A DNA stretch of 64,000 nt from Sorlinia euscelidii (lineage in GTDB: Bacteria > Pseudomonadota > Alphaproteobacteria > Acetobacterales > Acetobacteraceae): assembly GCF_036452155.1 (NCBI RefSeq), contig NZ_JAWJZY010000001.1. The stretch is one strand, 5' to 3'. Position 1 is the first letter of the stretch. Each line of letters starts with the position of its first letter. Shown here one piece after another: positions 27,383 to 35,795 of the stretch. Both the position numbers and the translations under genes were made by a program. The notes below the pieces were generated by a model. It did no database searches. It saw only the letters and a list, made by a program, of their open reading frames with translations, and was not told the origin of the DNA.

Positions 27383-28198
27383 ATGGCCAAAGTGCTGGTA
27401 GTCACGTCGGGTAAGGGCGGTGTAGGCAAAACCACGTCGACAGCGGCACTAGGTGCCGCGCTGGCGCGGGATGGCAAAAATGTGGTCGTCGTCGATTTCG
27501 ATGTCGGACTGCGCAACCTCGATCTCGTCATGGGGGCGGAACGCCGCGTCGTGTTCGATTTCGTCAATGTCATCCAGGGAGATGCCAAGCTCGGCCAGGC
27601 GCTTATCAAGGATAAAAGATGTGAGACGCTCTCCATCCTGCCTGCCTCGCAGACACGGGATAAAGACGCGCTGACATCTGAGGGCGTGGCCCGCGTCATG
27701 GCTGAACTGCGTGAGAAATTCGACTGGATCATCTGTGACAGTCCGGCTGGCATCGAGCGTGGGGCGCAGATGGCGATGCATCACGCCGATATGGCCGTAG
27801 TCGTGACCAACCCGGAAGTCAGCTCCGTGCGCGATAGTGACCGCATTATCGGCTTGCTCGACAGCACGACGGAGCGCGCCATTGAGGGTGAGAAGGTCGA
27901 GAAATTCCTCCTCCTCACCCGCTATGACCCTAACCGCGCCGCGCGAGGCGAAATGCTGAATACGGAGGACGTGCTGGAAATCCTCTCTGTCCCGCTGATC
28001 GGCATCGTGCCGGAGAGTGAGGAAGTGCTGAAAGCCTCCAATGTCGGGGCGCCCGTCACCCTCTCAAACCCCGATTCCGCCCCGGCGCGGGCCTATGTCG
28101 ACGCCGCGAAACGCTTGAACGGGGAAAAGATCGACCTTCAGATTCCGGTTGAGCGCAAGGGCATCCTGGACCGGTTGTTCAAAAAGAGATCAGCATGA
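27383..28198 (+). CDS. minD: Septum site-determining ATPase MinD
   Basis: MinD is the membrane-associated ParA-like ATPase that oscillates with MinE and activates MinC. The 271-residue product has the deviant Walker A GKGGVGKTT (10-18), the switch DFDVGLRNLDLVMG, CDSPAGIE near residue 120, and a basic amphipathic C-terminal membrane-targeting helix (KGILDRLFKKRSA). A GGAG lies 5 nt upstream of the ATG. Its stop overlaps the minE start (ATGA), so the two are translationally coupled. Confidence 0.98.
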   Translation: MAKVLVVTSGKGGVGKTTSTAALGAALARDGKNVVVVDFDVGLRNLDLVMGAERRVVFDFVNVIQGDAKLGQALIKDKRCETLSILPASQTRDKDALTSEGVARVMAELREKFDWIICDSPAGIERGAQMAMHHADMAVVVTNPEVSSVRDSDRIIGLLDSTTERAIEGEKVEKFLLLTRYDPNRAARGEMLNTEDVLEILSVPLIGIVPESEEVLKASNVGAPVTLSNPDSAPARAYVDAAKRLNGEKIDLQIPVERKGILDRLFKKRSA

Positions 28199-28455
28199 GC
28201 CTATTCAACTTTTTCTCCCGGCCCAAAACCAGTTCCGTCGCCCGCGACAGATTGCAGATTCTCCTCGCGCATGAGCGGTCCAATCACGGGAACTCTGAGC
28301 TTATCAAAAAGTTACAGAGCGAGATCCTTGCTGTCATCAAAAAGCATGTCGCCATTGATGATGAAAAGGTTCACGTCAAAATGGACAGCGCCAATGGTGA
28401 ATGCGCCACGCTGGAAATTGACATTGAAATGCCGGGGCTGGAGAAGGCCAGTTAA
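28195..28455 (+). CDS. minE: Cell division topological specificity factor MinE
   Basis: MinE stimulates MinD ATPase and drives pole-to-pole oscillation. The 86-residue product begins MSLFNFFSRPK, the membrane-targeting sequence. A MinD-binding stretch follows (SSVARDRLQILLAHER), then the C-terminal topological domain with LQSEILAVIKKHVAID. Length and layout match the family. It overlaps minD by 4 nt. Confidence 0.97.
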   Translation: MSLFNFFSRPKTSSVARDRLQILLAHERSNHGNSELIKKLQSEILAVIKKHVAIDDEKVHVKMDSANGECATLEIDIEMPGLEKAS

Positions 28456-28496
28456 GTCTGTGCGCACCCCTTCCCCGATCAACAGGATTGGGTGCC

Positions 28497-28868
28497 ATGA
28501 GCGGATTTTTCAATAACATTCTTAATTCAGCCATAAGCGGCCTAAGTGGCCCGCTGCAGAAGAAACTGGGCGGCAGCCTGAGTGAGCTGCTTATGTCAGA
28601 GCAAGGTATCCAGACCCTTCTTCAACAGGCGAAAGCGGCGGGATTGGACGAAAAAGTGCGATCCTGGATCGGCAATGGCAAAAACCTGCCGATCTCCACG
28701 GAAGAAGTTCAGACTCTCCTATCGAACGAGCAGGTGCAGACGCTGATTTCCAAAACGGGAATCTCGTCGTCACTGATCATGCCCGCCTTGGCCATGATTC
28801 TTCCGCGCCTCGTCGATAGTCAGACCCCTGACGGCAAAGTCAATGGTGAGCCGCCGGCGACAGCCTGA
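28497..28868 (+). CDS. YidB/DUF937-like protein
   Basis: The 123-residue product resembles the YidB (DUF937) group of small alanine/glycine-rich bacterial proteins of unknown function. It has GGSLSELLMSEQGIQTLLQQAKAAGL and a helical core repeated around VQTLLSNEQVQTLISKTGIS. The ATG at 28497 is preferred to a TTG at 28488, which would abut the AGGA ribosome-binding site. It follows minE by 41 nt on the same strand and is likely co-transcribed with minCDE; a division role is only guilt by association. Confidence 0.75.
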   Translation: MSGFFNNILNSAISGLSGPLQKKLGGSLSELLMSEQGIQTLLQQAKAAGLDEKVRSWIGNGKNLPISTEEVQTLLSNEQVQTLISKTGISSSLIMPALAMILPRLVDSQTPDGKVNGEPPATA

Positions 28869-29290
28869 CCGGCATGTCCGCTGACCTGCCAGGGTTAATC
28901 CGGCTTTCTGCCGAGGCGGCCATGCTTCGCCGCGCAGTAAAAATCTGCGTGGCTTGGAAGGTCACGACAGCGTCGCGGCGCTTCCGATCGCAAGTTATCA
29001 ACGCATTCCTGGCGGCCTTACTTGAATGACGGGACGGACGGCTCCCGCCGCCCGCCTCCCTTGTCCCGTGACTGGCACGGCGCGTGTCAAAGCTTCCTAT
29101 CGGAAGCCCACGCGTCGCCTGCGCTCTTTAAAGTCACCTCTCCGATACGTATCGGCCGTCGCGCGCGCCGCGTTTCCATCGTCCCATCTCAATTGAGCAG
29201 GGATTCCGACAAAAATTCGGGTATGGATGGTGCATCATCAACCTCTCAATCAATGACGCACCACTCAGAGACGTTTCCGGCAATGAGTTT
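28869..29290. other. Intergenic region between convergent genes
   Basis: About 420 nt lie between the YidB-like stop and the NlpC/P60 stop. A frame on the plus strand (29022-29360) is open, but its product is compositionally random and runs into the opposing gene, so I do not call it. An imperfect inverted repeat (29228-29237 with 29254-29263, 9 of 10 pairs) could be a terminator stem for one of the convergent units. No other feature was recognised. Confidence 0.5.
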
Positions 29291-30751
29291 TTACTCAATA
29301 AAACCCAGTTTGAACTGTGTTTTCCCCGCGAGAGAGACGAGATCCGGGTCTTCCGGATAAGCGGCGAGCAGAGGGAAAAAGACAGAGCCGCCGACGATGC
29401 TGCGGCTCTTCCCGTTTTTGGGTCGAAGCCCCCAGAGATCCTGATAGGTCATCGGGACATTTTGCCCGTTCATTACCGTATTGCCGATATAAAGCATGAT
29501 ATGGCCCGGAATGTAGATGAGCGTTCTGAAGGGCTTACCGTGATCCCTCAGATAAGCCAGGCGCGCATCAACGTCCTCTTTGCTGAGATCAACCACGCGA
29601 GCAGCAGATTGGATTTGCGCGGCCGAATTCCGAGGCAGGAAGATGCCGAACGGCATGAGCAGACTGCGCAATTCGGCAGAGCAGTCATTATGGAAGTAGT
29701 CGTTCCCCCATCCATAAGGCCGGTCGCCCATTGTCCGTAACAGGGTCGCGAGATGGCCCGGTACCATTTGCCACGGCATCGGGACAAAAGCTTGATCATC
29801 CAGCGTCACCCAATGGCGCTCCGCACCCTCGCCCCGGCCTTGCGCTGGAACCGCAACCTGAAAAATACCATGCCGCAACTTTCGGAACGGCAATATCGTG
29901 CCCGGCCGCGCGGTGAAGAAGAATCGACCGCCATCGGCGACACTGACAGAATCCCGGATGATGGCGCCGAGATTGCGATTGGCCATCCCCACCCAATCCG
30001 TTACGAAACCCTGACTGACGGATGCAACATCCTCACTATGCACCCAACCTGTCACCGTGGGCGTGCGCACATATTTCCAGCGTTCATCGCGACTGGTCGT
30101 CAATATGTAAACCGGGACGCCGGGACGGATGGAGGACATTTGAAGATTATCAAAAGGATAGCCCTGCCCCGCCAGACGGTAATCGTCAAAGGCCGGGTCA
30201 TCGGTCGGGAGCACCCTCACCAATGATTCCCGGATGGCGATGGCGCGATGGGCGGGGTGGTAGTCGTGGCTGATTTCCGTATCCGCATTCCCCCTAACTT
30301 CCGACTTCCAACGGGTTGAGTGGGGCCTGAAATTCTGCCCCCACAGAACTTTCTTATCTGAAAGCAACTGACTGACACTGGCATCTCGGACAGTTTCCGG
30401 CCCTTTTTTCAGGACAGAGGCGATGTAAGTCGCGTTCCAGGGTGAATTTTCATCCCGCCCAAGGCCGAAATAACGGGTTTTCAAAGCGGCAAAATATTTC
30501 TGCTGCGTCGCCTCATCCATAAGCGGCGTATTTGAGTCAGGCCCCGCAGGAAGCCATTTATCAACAATTTGCGGATAATTATCGAGTGGAAAGATTGTTT
30601 TTGTCGGATCAATGTAAAGAGCTGCCGCACGACCAGGATAGGCAGCATCCTGCGCCTCTTTACCTGATGGGACCGTTTGGCAGGAAGTTAAAATGAGGGT
30701 TATCGTCAGAAATAATAAGTTACGATTTCTGACGGCGTGATAGATTTTCAT
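29291..30751 (-). CDS. SH3-domain NlpC/P60 family cell-wall peptidase lipoprotein
   Basis: Proteins of this plan cleave peptide stems of peptidoglycan, typically at gamma-D-Glu-diamino acid bonds. The 486-residue product has a lipoprotein signal ending LILTSC (Cys24) and an N-terminal stabilising domain (about 45-150). Two SH3-like regions follow (about 170-330, including GWVHSEDVASVS). The C-terminal NlpC/P60 domain has the catalytic Cys in NDCSAELRSL and the His in YIPGHIMLYIG. GGAG lies 7 nt before the ATG. It follows the DUF1460 gene by 12 nt in an operon with an oligopeptide ABC transporter. The family call is firm; the exact bond cut is inferred. Confidence 0.88.
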   Translation of the reverse strand: MKIYHAVRNRNLLFLTITLILTSCQTVPSGKEAQDAAYPGRAAALYIDPTKTIFPLDNYPQIVDKWLPAGPDSNTPLMDEATQQKYFAALKTRYFGLGRDENSPWNATYIASVLKKGPETVRDASVSQLLSDKKVLWGQNFRPHSTRWKSEVRGNADTEISHDYHPAHRAIAIRESLVRVLPTDDPAFDDYRLAGQGYPFDNLQMSSIRPGVPVYILTTSRDERWKYVRTPTVTGWVHSEDVASVSQGFVTDWVGMANRNLGAIIRDSVSVADGGRFFFTARPGTILPFRKLRHGIFQVAVPAQGRGEGAERHWVTLDDQAFVPMPWQMVPGHLATLLRTMGDRPYGWGNDYFHNDCSAELRSLLMPFGIFLPRNSAAQIQSAARVVDLSKEDVDARLAYLRDHGKPFRTLIYIPGHIMLYIGNTVMNGQNVPMTYQDLWGLRPKNGKSRSIVGGSVFFPLLAAYPEDPDLVSLAGKTQFKLGFIE

Positions 30752-30763
30752 TTGGCATCTCCG

Positions 30764-31576
30764 TCAGTAGCCAGTCTGTTCGGCTCGTATCACGATCATA
30801 CCTGGTTTAAAGCGGATGTAATCCAGAAAAGGTGAATCGATGACCTTTTCATTTTCAGGAAGGGAAGAGGCGTTTCGAAACCAGACGCGCCCGTCATGCC
30901 GCACGACGATGCCCACATGTGAGACATCCTCCTGTTCCCCAAAAGAATATATCCCCACATAGTCGCCCGTCCGGAGATGATGCAGAACGTTCTCATTGAT
31001 CGCCGCCGCTGGGATATAGGTTAATTTGCGCGGCGTGAAGCCGATACCCGGCAAGTCGGGTTCGCCATTTGGCAGGCGATTAAGGTCTTTTTCGACCGTC
31101 ACGTAATCCGGGCTGATTTCCGCTGTGACATCGCGCGCAATACGAGGCTGCCTCGAGTACCAGTCAGAGAAGAAATGTCGTCGGCTGGTATAAGTCACCT
31201 TGTCATTCGCGTAACGAATATGAACGAGGTTCCGTAGAAACGTCTCCCTGTCATGACTGCGCGACAGCGCTTCGACATATTCAATCAATGTCGTGCAATC
31301 AACGAAACTGAAATTCACGACCAGCGCCTCTTTCACGTCAGGTCCGCCAATGAGCGTGCCGCCGCGATAAGCTGTACCAAGAAAAGCAGCGGAAACGCGG
31401 TTAATGATTTCACCGTGATCCTGACCTTTTCGCGGGCGCACAAAGGTTCGAAAGATGTCATCCAGCTTCTTTTCCGTGGGGCTGCTGATAGGGGTCTGAT
31501 ATTCACGCGGTTCTGATGCGGCGCAGCTTGCCAGACATGCCGATAGCAGCAGAAGAAGCCATGTCTTTCCTCGCAT
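30764..31576 (-). CDS. DUF1460 (amidase-like) lipoprotein
   Basis: DUF1460 proteins are NlpC/P60-like and have been assigned N-acetylmuramoyl-L-alanine amidase-like activity on muropeptides. The 270-residue product, started at 31576, has a signal LLLLLSACLASC, so it is a lipoprotein. It shows the putative catalytic Cys in NFSFVDCTTLIEYVEAL, the His in EDVSHVGIVVRHDGRVWFRN, and RTGDYVGIYS. The frame is open to 31714, but that extension overlaps the upstream ABC gene and lacks a signal-like start. It sits between the ABC transporter and the NlpC/P60 gene, consistent with cleaving the glycan-peptide bond before peptide import. Confidence 0.87.
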   Translation of the reverse strand: MRGKTWLLLLLSACLASCAASEPREYQTPISSPTEKKLDDIFRTFVRPRKGQDHGEIINRVSAAFLGTAYRGGTLIGGPDVKEALVVNFSFVDCTTLIEYVEALSRSHDRETFLRNLVHIRYANDKVTYTSRRHFFSDWYSRQPRIARDVTAEISPDYVTVEKDLNRLPNGEPDLPGIGFTPRKLTYIPAAAINENVLHHLRTGDYVGIYSFGEQEDVSHVGIVVRHDGRVWFRNASSLPENEKVIDSPFLDYIRFKPGMIVIRAEQTGY

Positions 31577-31706
31577 CACGACGCACCTTTTCTTCAGAAA
31601 AATCCATCGGATCTTCTCAGATAATTTTGTCATTGGATAGAGAGTTAACCTTGTCGGAACCGGCCCGCTCATATTCAGGCGCCTCTCGTCACGCGGTGGC
31701 AACGCT

Positions 31707-32651
31707 TCATCCATCGAGCGGGAAGTGACAGGCCTCGCGGCGCGGGCTCAGTGATGCGCCTGAGAGTTCGGGCATGATCTCCCGGCAGATTGACTGCGCC
31801 CGAACACAACGCGGGTGAAAGGCGCAGCCAGGGGGTGGATGGACTGGGCTGGGCACTTCTCCCATCGGCGGCGCCGCACGTCTCCCTCGGCGTCCCGGCA
31901 GAGAGTCAATCAGCAGGCGTGTATAGGGATGACGCGGCGCATAAAGCACATCATCACTCGCGCCCCACTCCACAATCCGCCCCAGATACATAATTGCCAC
32001 CGTGCGTGTGAGGTAGGGAACGGTCGCAAGATTATGCGTGATCACAACCATCGACAAATGATGCTGCGTGTTGAGATCCGCCAGTAACTGAATGATGCGC
32101 GCCTGAACCGAAACATCCAGGGCGGATGTGGGCTCATCAGCAATCAGCAATTCGGGGGCAATCGTCAAAGCGCGCGCGATATTAAGGCGCTGCCGCTGGC
32201 CGCCGGATAATTCCTGCGGGAATTGATGCATGACACTTAAAGGCAACCCGACAGCTTCCAGCACCTCCTGCGCACGTTGAGTCGGGTTGGCATGACGGAT
32301 TATTTTCAGCGGCGCACGCAGCGCACTCCCCACCCGCCAGAAAGGATTAAACGCCGCCCCGCTATCCTGCAACACCATCTGAATCTTGCGGCGCAGCGCG
32401 TTCCTCTGGCGTCGGCGCGGTCGGGTGACATCAATACCGTCGAAAAGGATCTGTCCCCGATCCGGTGCCGACATCCGCGCCATGATGTGCCCCAATGTCG
32501 TTTTCCCGCACCCGGATTCCCCGATAATCGCAAGCGTTTCACCGCGCTGAAGCGACAGGCTGACACCGCGCAGTGCCTGGATCGGGCTACCTCGGCGGTG
32601 ACCGGGAAAACTTTTATAAATATCGCGCATCTCGATCAGGGGTGTGGTCAT
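31707..32651 (-). CDS. Oligopeptide-type ABC transporter ATPase (DppF/OppF-like)
   Basis: The 314-residue nucleotide-binding subunit has Walker A GESGCGKT, Q-loop LQDSGAAFNPF, signature LSGGQRQRL, Walker B LLIADEPTSALD and switch His in VVITHNLATV. The Opp-family C-terminal extension contains the cysteine-rich GCAFHPRC segment. The start at 32651 overlaps the upstream ATPase stop (ATGA). It is the last of four coupled transporter genes and lies about 130 nt before the DUF1460 gene. The substrate is probably peptides; no sequence feature proves it. Confidence 0.92.
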   Translation of the reverse strand: MTTPLIEMRDIYKSFPGHRRGSPIQALRGVSLSLQRGETLAIIGESGCGKTTLGHIMARMSAPDRGQILFDGIDVTRPRRRQRNALRRKIQMVLQDSGAAFNPFWRVGSALRAPLKIIRHANPTQRAQEVLEAVGLPLSVMHQFPQELSGGQRQRLNIARALTIAPELLIADEPTSALDVSVQARIIQLLADLNTQHHLSMVVITHNLATVPYLTRTVAIMYLGRIVEWGASDDVLYAPRHPYTRLLIDSLPGRRGRRAAPPMGEVPSPVHPPPGCAFHPRCVRAQSICREIMPELSGASLSPRREACHFPLDG

Positions 32652-33604
32652 GCTTTGATACATCGCACCTGCCGCCCGTCAATATCCCTTAATGCGGGGC
32701 GGACATGGCATTCCGGCCCTTCGCGCGGGCATCGCGGTGCAAAGACGCATCCCGTCGGACGCGCCGAAGGGTGCGGCAACGTGCCCCTGATGATCGGCAA
32801 AGGCGATGGCCGCCCTCCGCGCTTCCCCTCCAGGGTGGGGACGGTCGCCAGTAGAGCCATGGTGTAAGGATGGCGCGGGCGGCTTAGTATCAGGTGGGTC
32901 GGGCCGCTTTCAAGTATCATGCCGCTATAGAAAACAGCCATGTGGTCGCAGGTTTCGGCCACCACGCCGATATCATGCGTGACAAGGATCAGCGCCATGC
33001 CGGATTTCTGCAGGCGGCGTAAAGCCGCGAGGATCTGCGCCTGCACCGTTACATCAAGGGCTGAATTAGGCTCATCCGCGATGAGGAGGTCGGGTTGGCA
33101 TGAAATCGCCATCGCGATCATCGCTCTCTGCCGCATCCCGCCCGAAAGCTGGTGAACATAGCGATGCTGCATCTCCTGCGGGTCCGGCAGGCCAACCATC
33201 TGCAGAAGCGTGATCAGCTCACGCCGGGCCATGTGACGGCTGACATTCTGATGAAGGCGGATCTGCTCCATGATTTGCGCGCCGATCGTCCGCACGGGGA
33301 GCATGGAAGTTCCGGCATCCTGAAAGACATAAGCGAGATCGCTCCCTCGTTTCGCACGCAAAGCTTTGGCGGAAAGCGCTGACAGGTCCTGACCCTGAAA
33401 CACCCTTTGTCCCGTCACGATCAATTCCGGGACGAGGCCTCCGATCGTCAGCGCCGTCACGCTTTTGCCCGAACCGGATTCTCCCACGATGCCGAGTGAG
33501 CCACCGCGCTGGACAAGAAACGACACATCTTCGACCAATGTGATACCCTCCGGTGTTGCCACCGATAATCCACGCACATCAAGAAGAGGCGGCGCGGGGG
33601 TCAT
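32648..33604 (-). CDS. Oligopeptide-type ABC transporter ATPase (DppD/OppD-like)
   Basis: The 318-residue ATPase has Walker A GESGSGKS, Q-loop VFQDAGTSMLP, signature LSGGMRQR, and Walker B LLIADEPNSALD, with Asn replacing the usual Thr. The H-loop is LVTHDIGV, and the C-terminal Opp domain has GCVFAPRC. The Thr-to-Asn change lies next to the catalytic Glu and may alter hydrolysis slightly, but the essential residues remain. It overlaps the permease upstream and the second ATPase downstream by 4 nt each. Confidence 0.92.
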   Translation of the reverse strand: MTPAPPLLDVRGLSVATPEGITLVEDVSFLVQRGGSLGIVGESGSGKSVTALTIGGLVPELIVTGQRVFQGQDLSALSAKALRAKRGSDLAYVFQDAGTSMLPVRTIGAQIMEQIRLHQNVSRHMARRELITLLQMVGLPDPQEMQHRYVHQLSGGMRQRAMIAMAISCQPDLLIADEPNSALDVTVQAQILAALRRLQKSGMALILVTHDIGVVAETCDHMAVFYSGMILESGPTHLILSRPRHPYTMALLATVPTLEGKRGGRPSPLPIIRGTLPHPSARPTGCVFAPRCPREGPECHVRPALRDIDGRQVRCIKA

Positions 33605-34572
33605 GGCGTGGACTTTAAACGGGGGTCGAGCCTGGCCAGAAGAATGTCGATCAGTGCCTGTGTGACCACGATGGACAGGGCCGCATACATGACGACGGCC
33701 ATCAAAAGGGGCAGGTCAAAACTGTTCAGAGCTTCGAAGGCCAGATGCCCGATGCCGGGCAAAGCGAAAACAACTTCGACGAGGAGCGCGCCACCCCCGG
33801 CGAGCTGGGCAAAATCCATCCCGAATAAGGCAATGACACCGCTGAGGGAGAGCCGCAAACCATGCGCCGTCCAGACCCGGAACGGTCCGGCCCCCTTCGC
33901 CCATGCCGTCCGAATGGGCGCACTGCGCATCGCTGTCAGAAGTTCCGCGCGCAGCATCCGCGCATAAAGGCCCGTAAAAGCCAGGGACAACGTCCCGGCG
34001 GGCAGGATGAGGCACGTCAACCATCTGACAGGGTCCTGAGTCCATGGCGTGTAGCCCAGACCCGGCACCCACCTGAAAATCCAGCGATCATGCCAGGCAC
34101 CCTGCGTCACCATATTAACGATTTCACCCAGCCAGAAAACGGGCGTCGCCACCATAAGAAGGCACAGAAACGCGAGCAGCCCGGCCCCGGCCCGGTGCCC
34201 GAGCAAAGCGGCGCCCATACCGAGGGACAGACACCCCAGGGCGGTCATCACCGCCGCGAGCCCGACAAGCGAGAATGTAACCGGCGCCGCCGCCATCACC
34301 TGCGACACGACATTCTGTCCGTGATGCACATAGGATGTCAGGCGGCGTTGGATGAAAATCCCATACATCATGAGGACATATTGCTGCGGAAGCGGCCTGT
34401 CGAAACCATATTGGTGACGCACTTCAGCCAGCAAAGCCGGGCTGGCGCCTTTACCAGCGAGCCGGGCGGCGGGGTCCGTGCCTGGCGTCGCGAAAAAGAC
34501 TGTGAACATCACCACGGAAATACCCGCCAGGACCGCGAAACCATGGGCGAAGCGTCGGAGGATGAAGCTCAT
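33601..34572 (-). CDS. Oligopeptide-type ABC transporter permease (DppB/OppB-like)
   Basis: This 323-residue membrane subunit has about six TM helices. The N-terminus MSFILRRFAHGFAVLAGISVVMF and the segment PGTDPAARLAGKGASPALLAEVRHQYGFD match the DppB type. The cytoplasmic coupling loop lies around ARMLRAELLTAMRSAPIRTAWAKG. It overlaps the other permease upstream and the ATPase downstream by 4 nt. In most Opp/Dpp operons the B-type permease precedes the C-type; here the order is reversed. Confidence 0.92.
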   Translation of the reverse strand: MSFILRRFAHGFAVLAGISVVMFTVFFATPGTDPAARLAGKGASPALLAEVRHQYGFDRPLPQQYVLMMYGIFIQRRLTSYVHHGQNVVSQVMAAAPVTFSLVGLAAVMTALGCLSLGMGAALLGHRAGAGLLAFLCLLMVATPVFWLGEIVNMVTQGAWHDRWIFRWVPGLGYTPWTQDPVRWLTCLILPAGTLSLAFTGLYARMLRAELLTAMRSAPIRTAWAKGAGPFRVWTAHGLRLSLSGVIALFGMDFAQLAGGGALLVEVVFALPGIGHLAFEALNSFDLPLLMAVVMYAALSIVVTQALIDILLARLDPRLKSTP

Positions 34573-35573
34573 ATCACGTCGCGCCGGCCCAGGGCGCGGG
34601 TCCAGCTTTCAGATAGGATATAGAGGCTGAGAACGGTCAGCATGATCATCATGCCCGGCAGGAGCGCAATGACGGGTCGGGTATAAATCAGCCCCTCCCC
34701 GTCGCGGATCATTGACCCCCAGGAGACATCCGGCGCCTGCACACCGAGTGACAGGAAGGAAAGAGCGGATTCCGCCAGCAGGCAAAGCGCCATCAGAAGC
34801 GGAAAAAACGTCATGAGGGACAGAAGCAGCCCCGGCAGGATTTCCCGCACCACCACTTTAACAGGCGACGCACCGAAAGAAGCGGCGATTTTAACGTAGT
34901 CACGATGCGCCAATTGCCGGACGCGGGTCGTCAGGAGGCGCGCTGCATAAGGAAGGTAAACGGCCGCGATGACGCAAACAGGGATGAGGCGGTTATCGGC
35001 TGTCAAAGTCACGGGGCCGAGATGGAGCCCGTCCCGCAACATCGTCATGGAGAGGCAGCTTGCGAAAAGATAGACGGGCACCGCCCATAACATGGTCATG
35101 ATCCATGACACGATCCGTTCCACCCACCCCCCGGCAAAACCTGCCCAAAGGGACAGAAATGTCGCGAGTGTCAGCCCGAGAAGCGCCGCCGCACTGGCGA
35201 TCATGAGGCTGTTGCGACCACCGTAAAGGAGGCGTGACGCGACATCCCGGCCTTGCGCATCGGCACCCAGCGCGTAGGGACCGGCTCGCCAGCTTGGTCC
35301 GATCGGCGTGTAACCGAGATGAAGCGAGTTGTCATTTCGTTGCATGACACCCACCCGATGACCATCCCGTTGGATTGTGTCGACGATATGACTTTCAAAC
35401 GGCGTCATATCATAGAGGTGCGCATAGGGCGCTGCGAAGACCGCGCCCATCACGATGGCGCTGAGCACGGCGAGAGCAAGAAGCACGGAGATGGGTATAC
35501 GCATGATCCACGCTCGCACCGATCTCCCTCCCCGTAATCTTCTGACGTCCAGCCTTGCCGCCATCGCGCACAT
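34569..35573 (-). CDS. Oligopeptide-type ABC transporter permease (DppC/OppC-like)
   Basis: This C-type permease has MRIPISVLLALAVLSAI as its first TM, then PYALGADAQGRDVASRLLYGGRNS, the family hallmark. The coupling loop is RVRQLAHRDYVKIAASFGAS, and LSFLSLGVQAPDVSWG precedes the last TMs. A periplasmic insert with HRVGVMQRNDNSLHLGYTPI is longer than usual. The start is uncertain: ATG at 35573 or 35564, with GGAG 3 or 12 nt away. It is the first gene of the transporter operon; no substrate-binding protein gene lies near, so the pump must borrow one. Confidence 0.88.
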   Translation of the reverse strand: MCAMAARLDVRRLRGGRSVRAWIMRIPISVLLALAVLSAIVMGAVFAAPYAHLYDMTPFESHIVDTIQRDGHRVGVMQRNDNSLHLGYTPIGPSWRAGPYALGADAQGRDVASRLLYGGRNSLMIASAAALLGLTLATFLSLWAGFAGGWVERIVSWIMTMLWAVPVYLFASCLSMTMLRDGLHLGPVTLTADNRLIPVCVIAAVYLPYAARLLTTRVRQLAHRDYVKIAASFGASPVKVVVREILPGLLLSLMTFFPLLMALCLLAESALSFLSLGVQAPDVSWGSMIRDGEGLIYTRPVIALLPGMMIMLTVLSLYILSESWTRALGRRDVI

Positions 35574-35742
35574 TAACTCCGTAACATGAGCGTAGTACCT
35601 TGCCTGCATCGTCGCGTACGCAACCGGCACGTCAAGACATAATCCGCCTTGCTCTTTCCGAAAACATTCTCTCCCGCCGGGTGTCCAATCGCACCTGACC
35701 ACTTTCCAGCGTGACAATGTGATCCGCGCCGCACGCCGCTTT

Positions 35743-35783
35743 AAAAAGGGGCGGCGCAACGCGCTTATAAATGTGCGCCGCCC
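35743..35783 (-). terminator. Intrinsic terminator after the Tat-signal dehydrogenase
   Basis: A perfect 10-bp stem (35749-35758 with 35774-35783), a 15-nt loop and a T5 run on the minus strand lie directly after the dehydrogenase stop. It separates that gene from the ABC transporter operon downstream. Confidence 0.85.
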
Positions 35784-35795
35784 ACCCTATCAACG

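Noticed and set aside
29022..29360. 112-codon plus-strand frame between convergent genes
   Set aside because: No ribosome-binding site, low-complexity product, and it runs into the opposing NlpC/P60 gene.
31707..35573. ABC transporter as a nickel (NikABCDE) system serving urease
   Set aside because: No NikA-like receptor, no adjacency to the urease operon, and direct linkage to cell-wall peptide hydrolases favours peptides. A NiCoT permease gene already sits in the urease operon.
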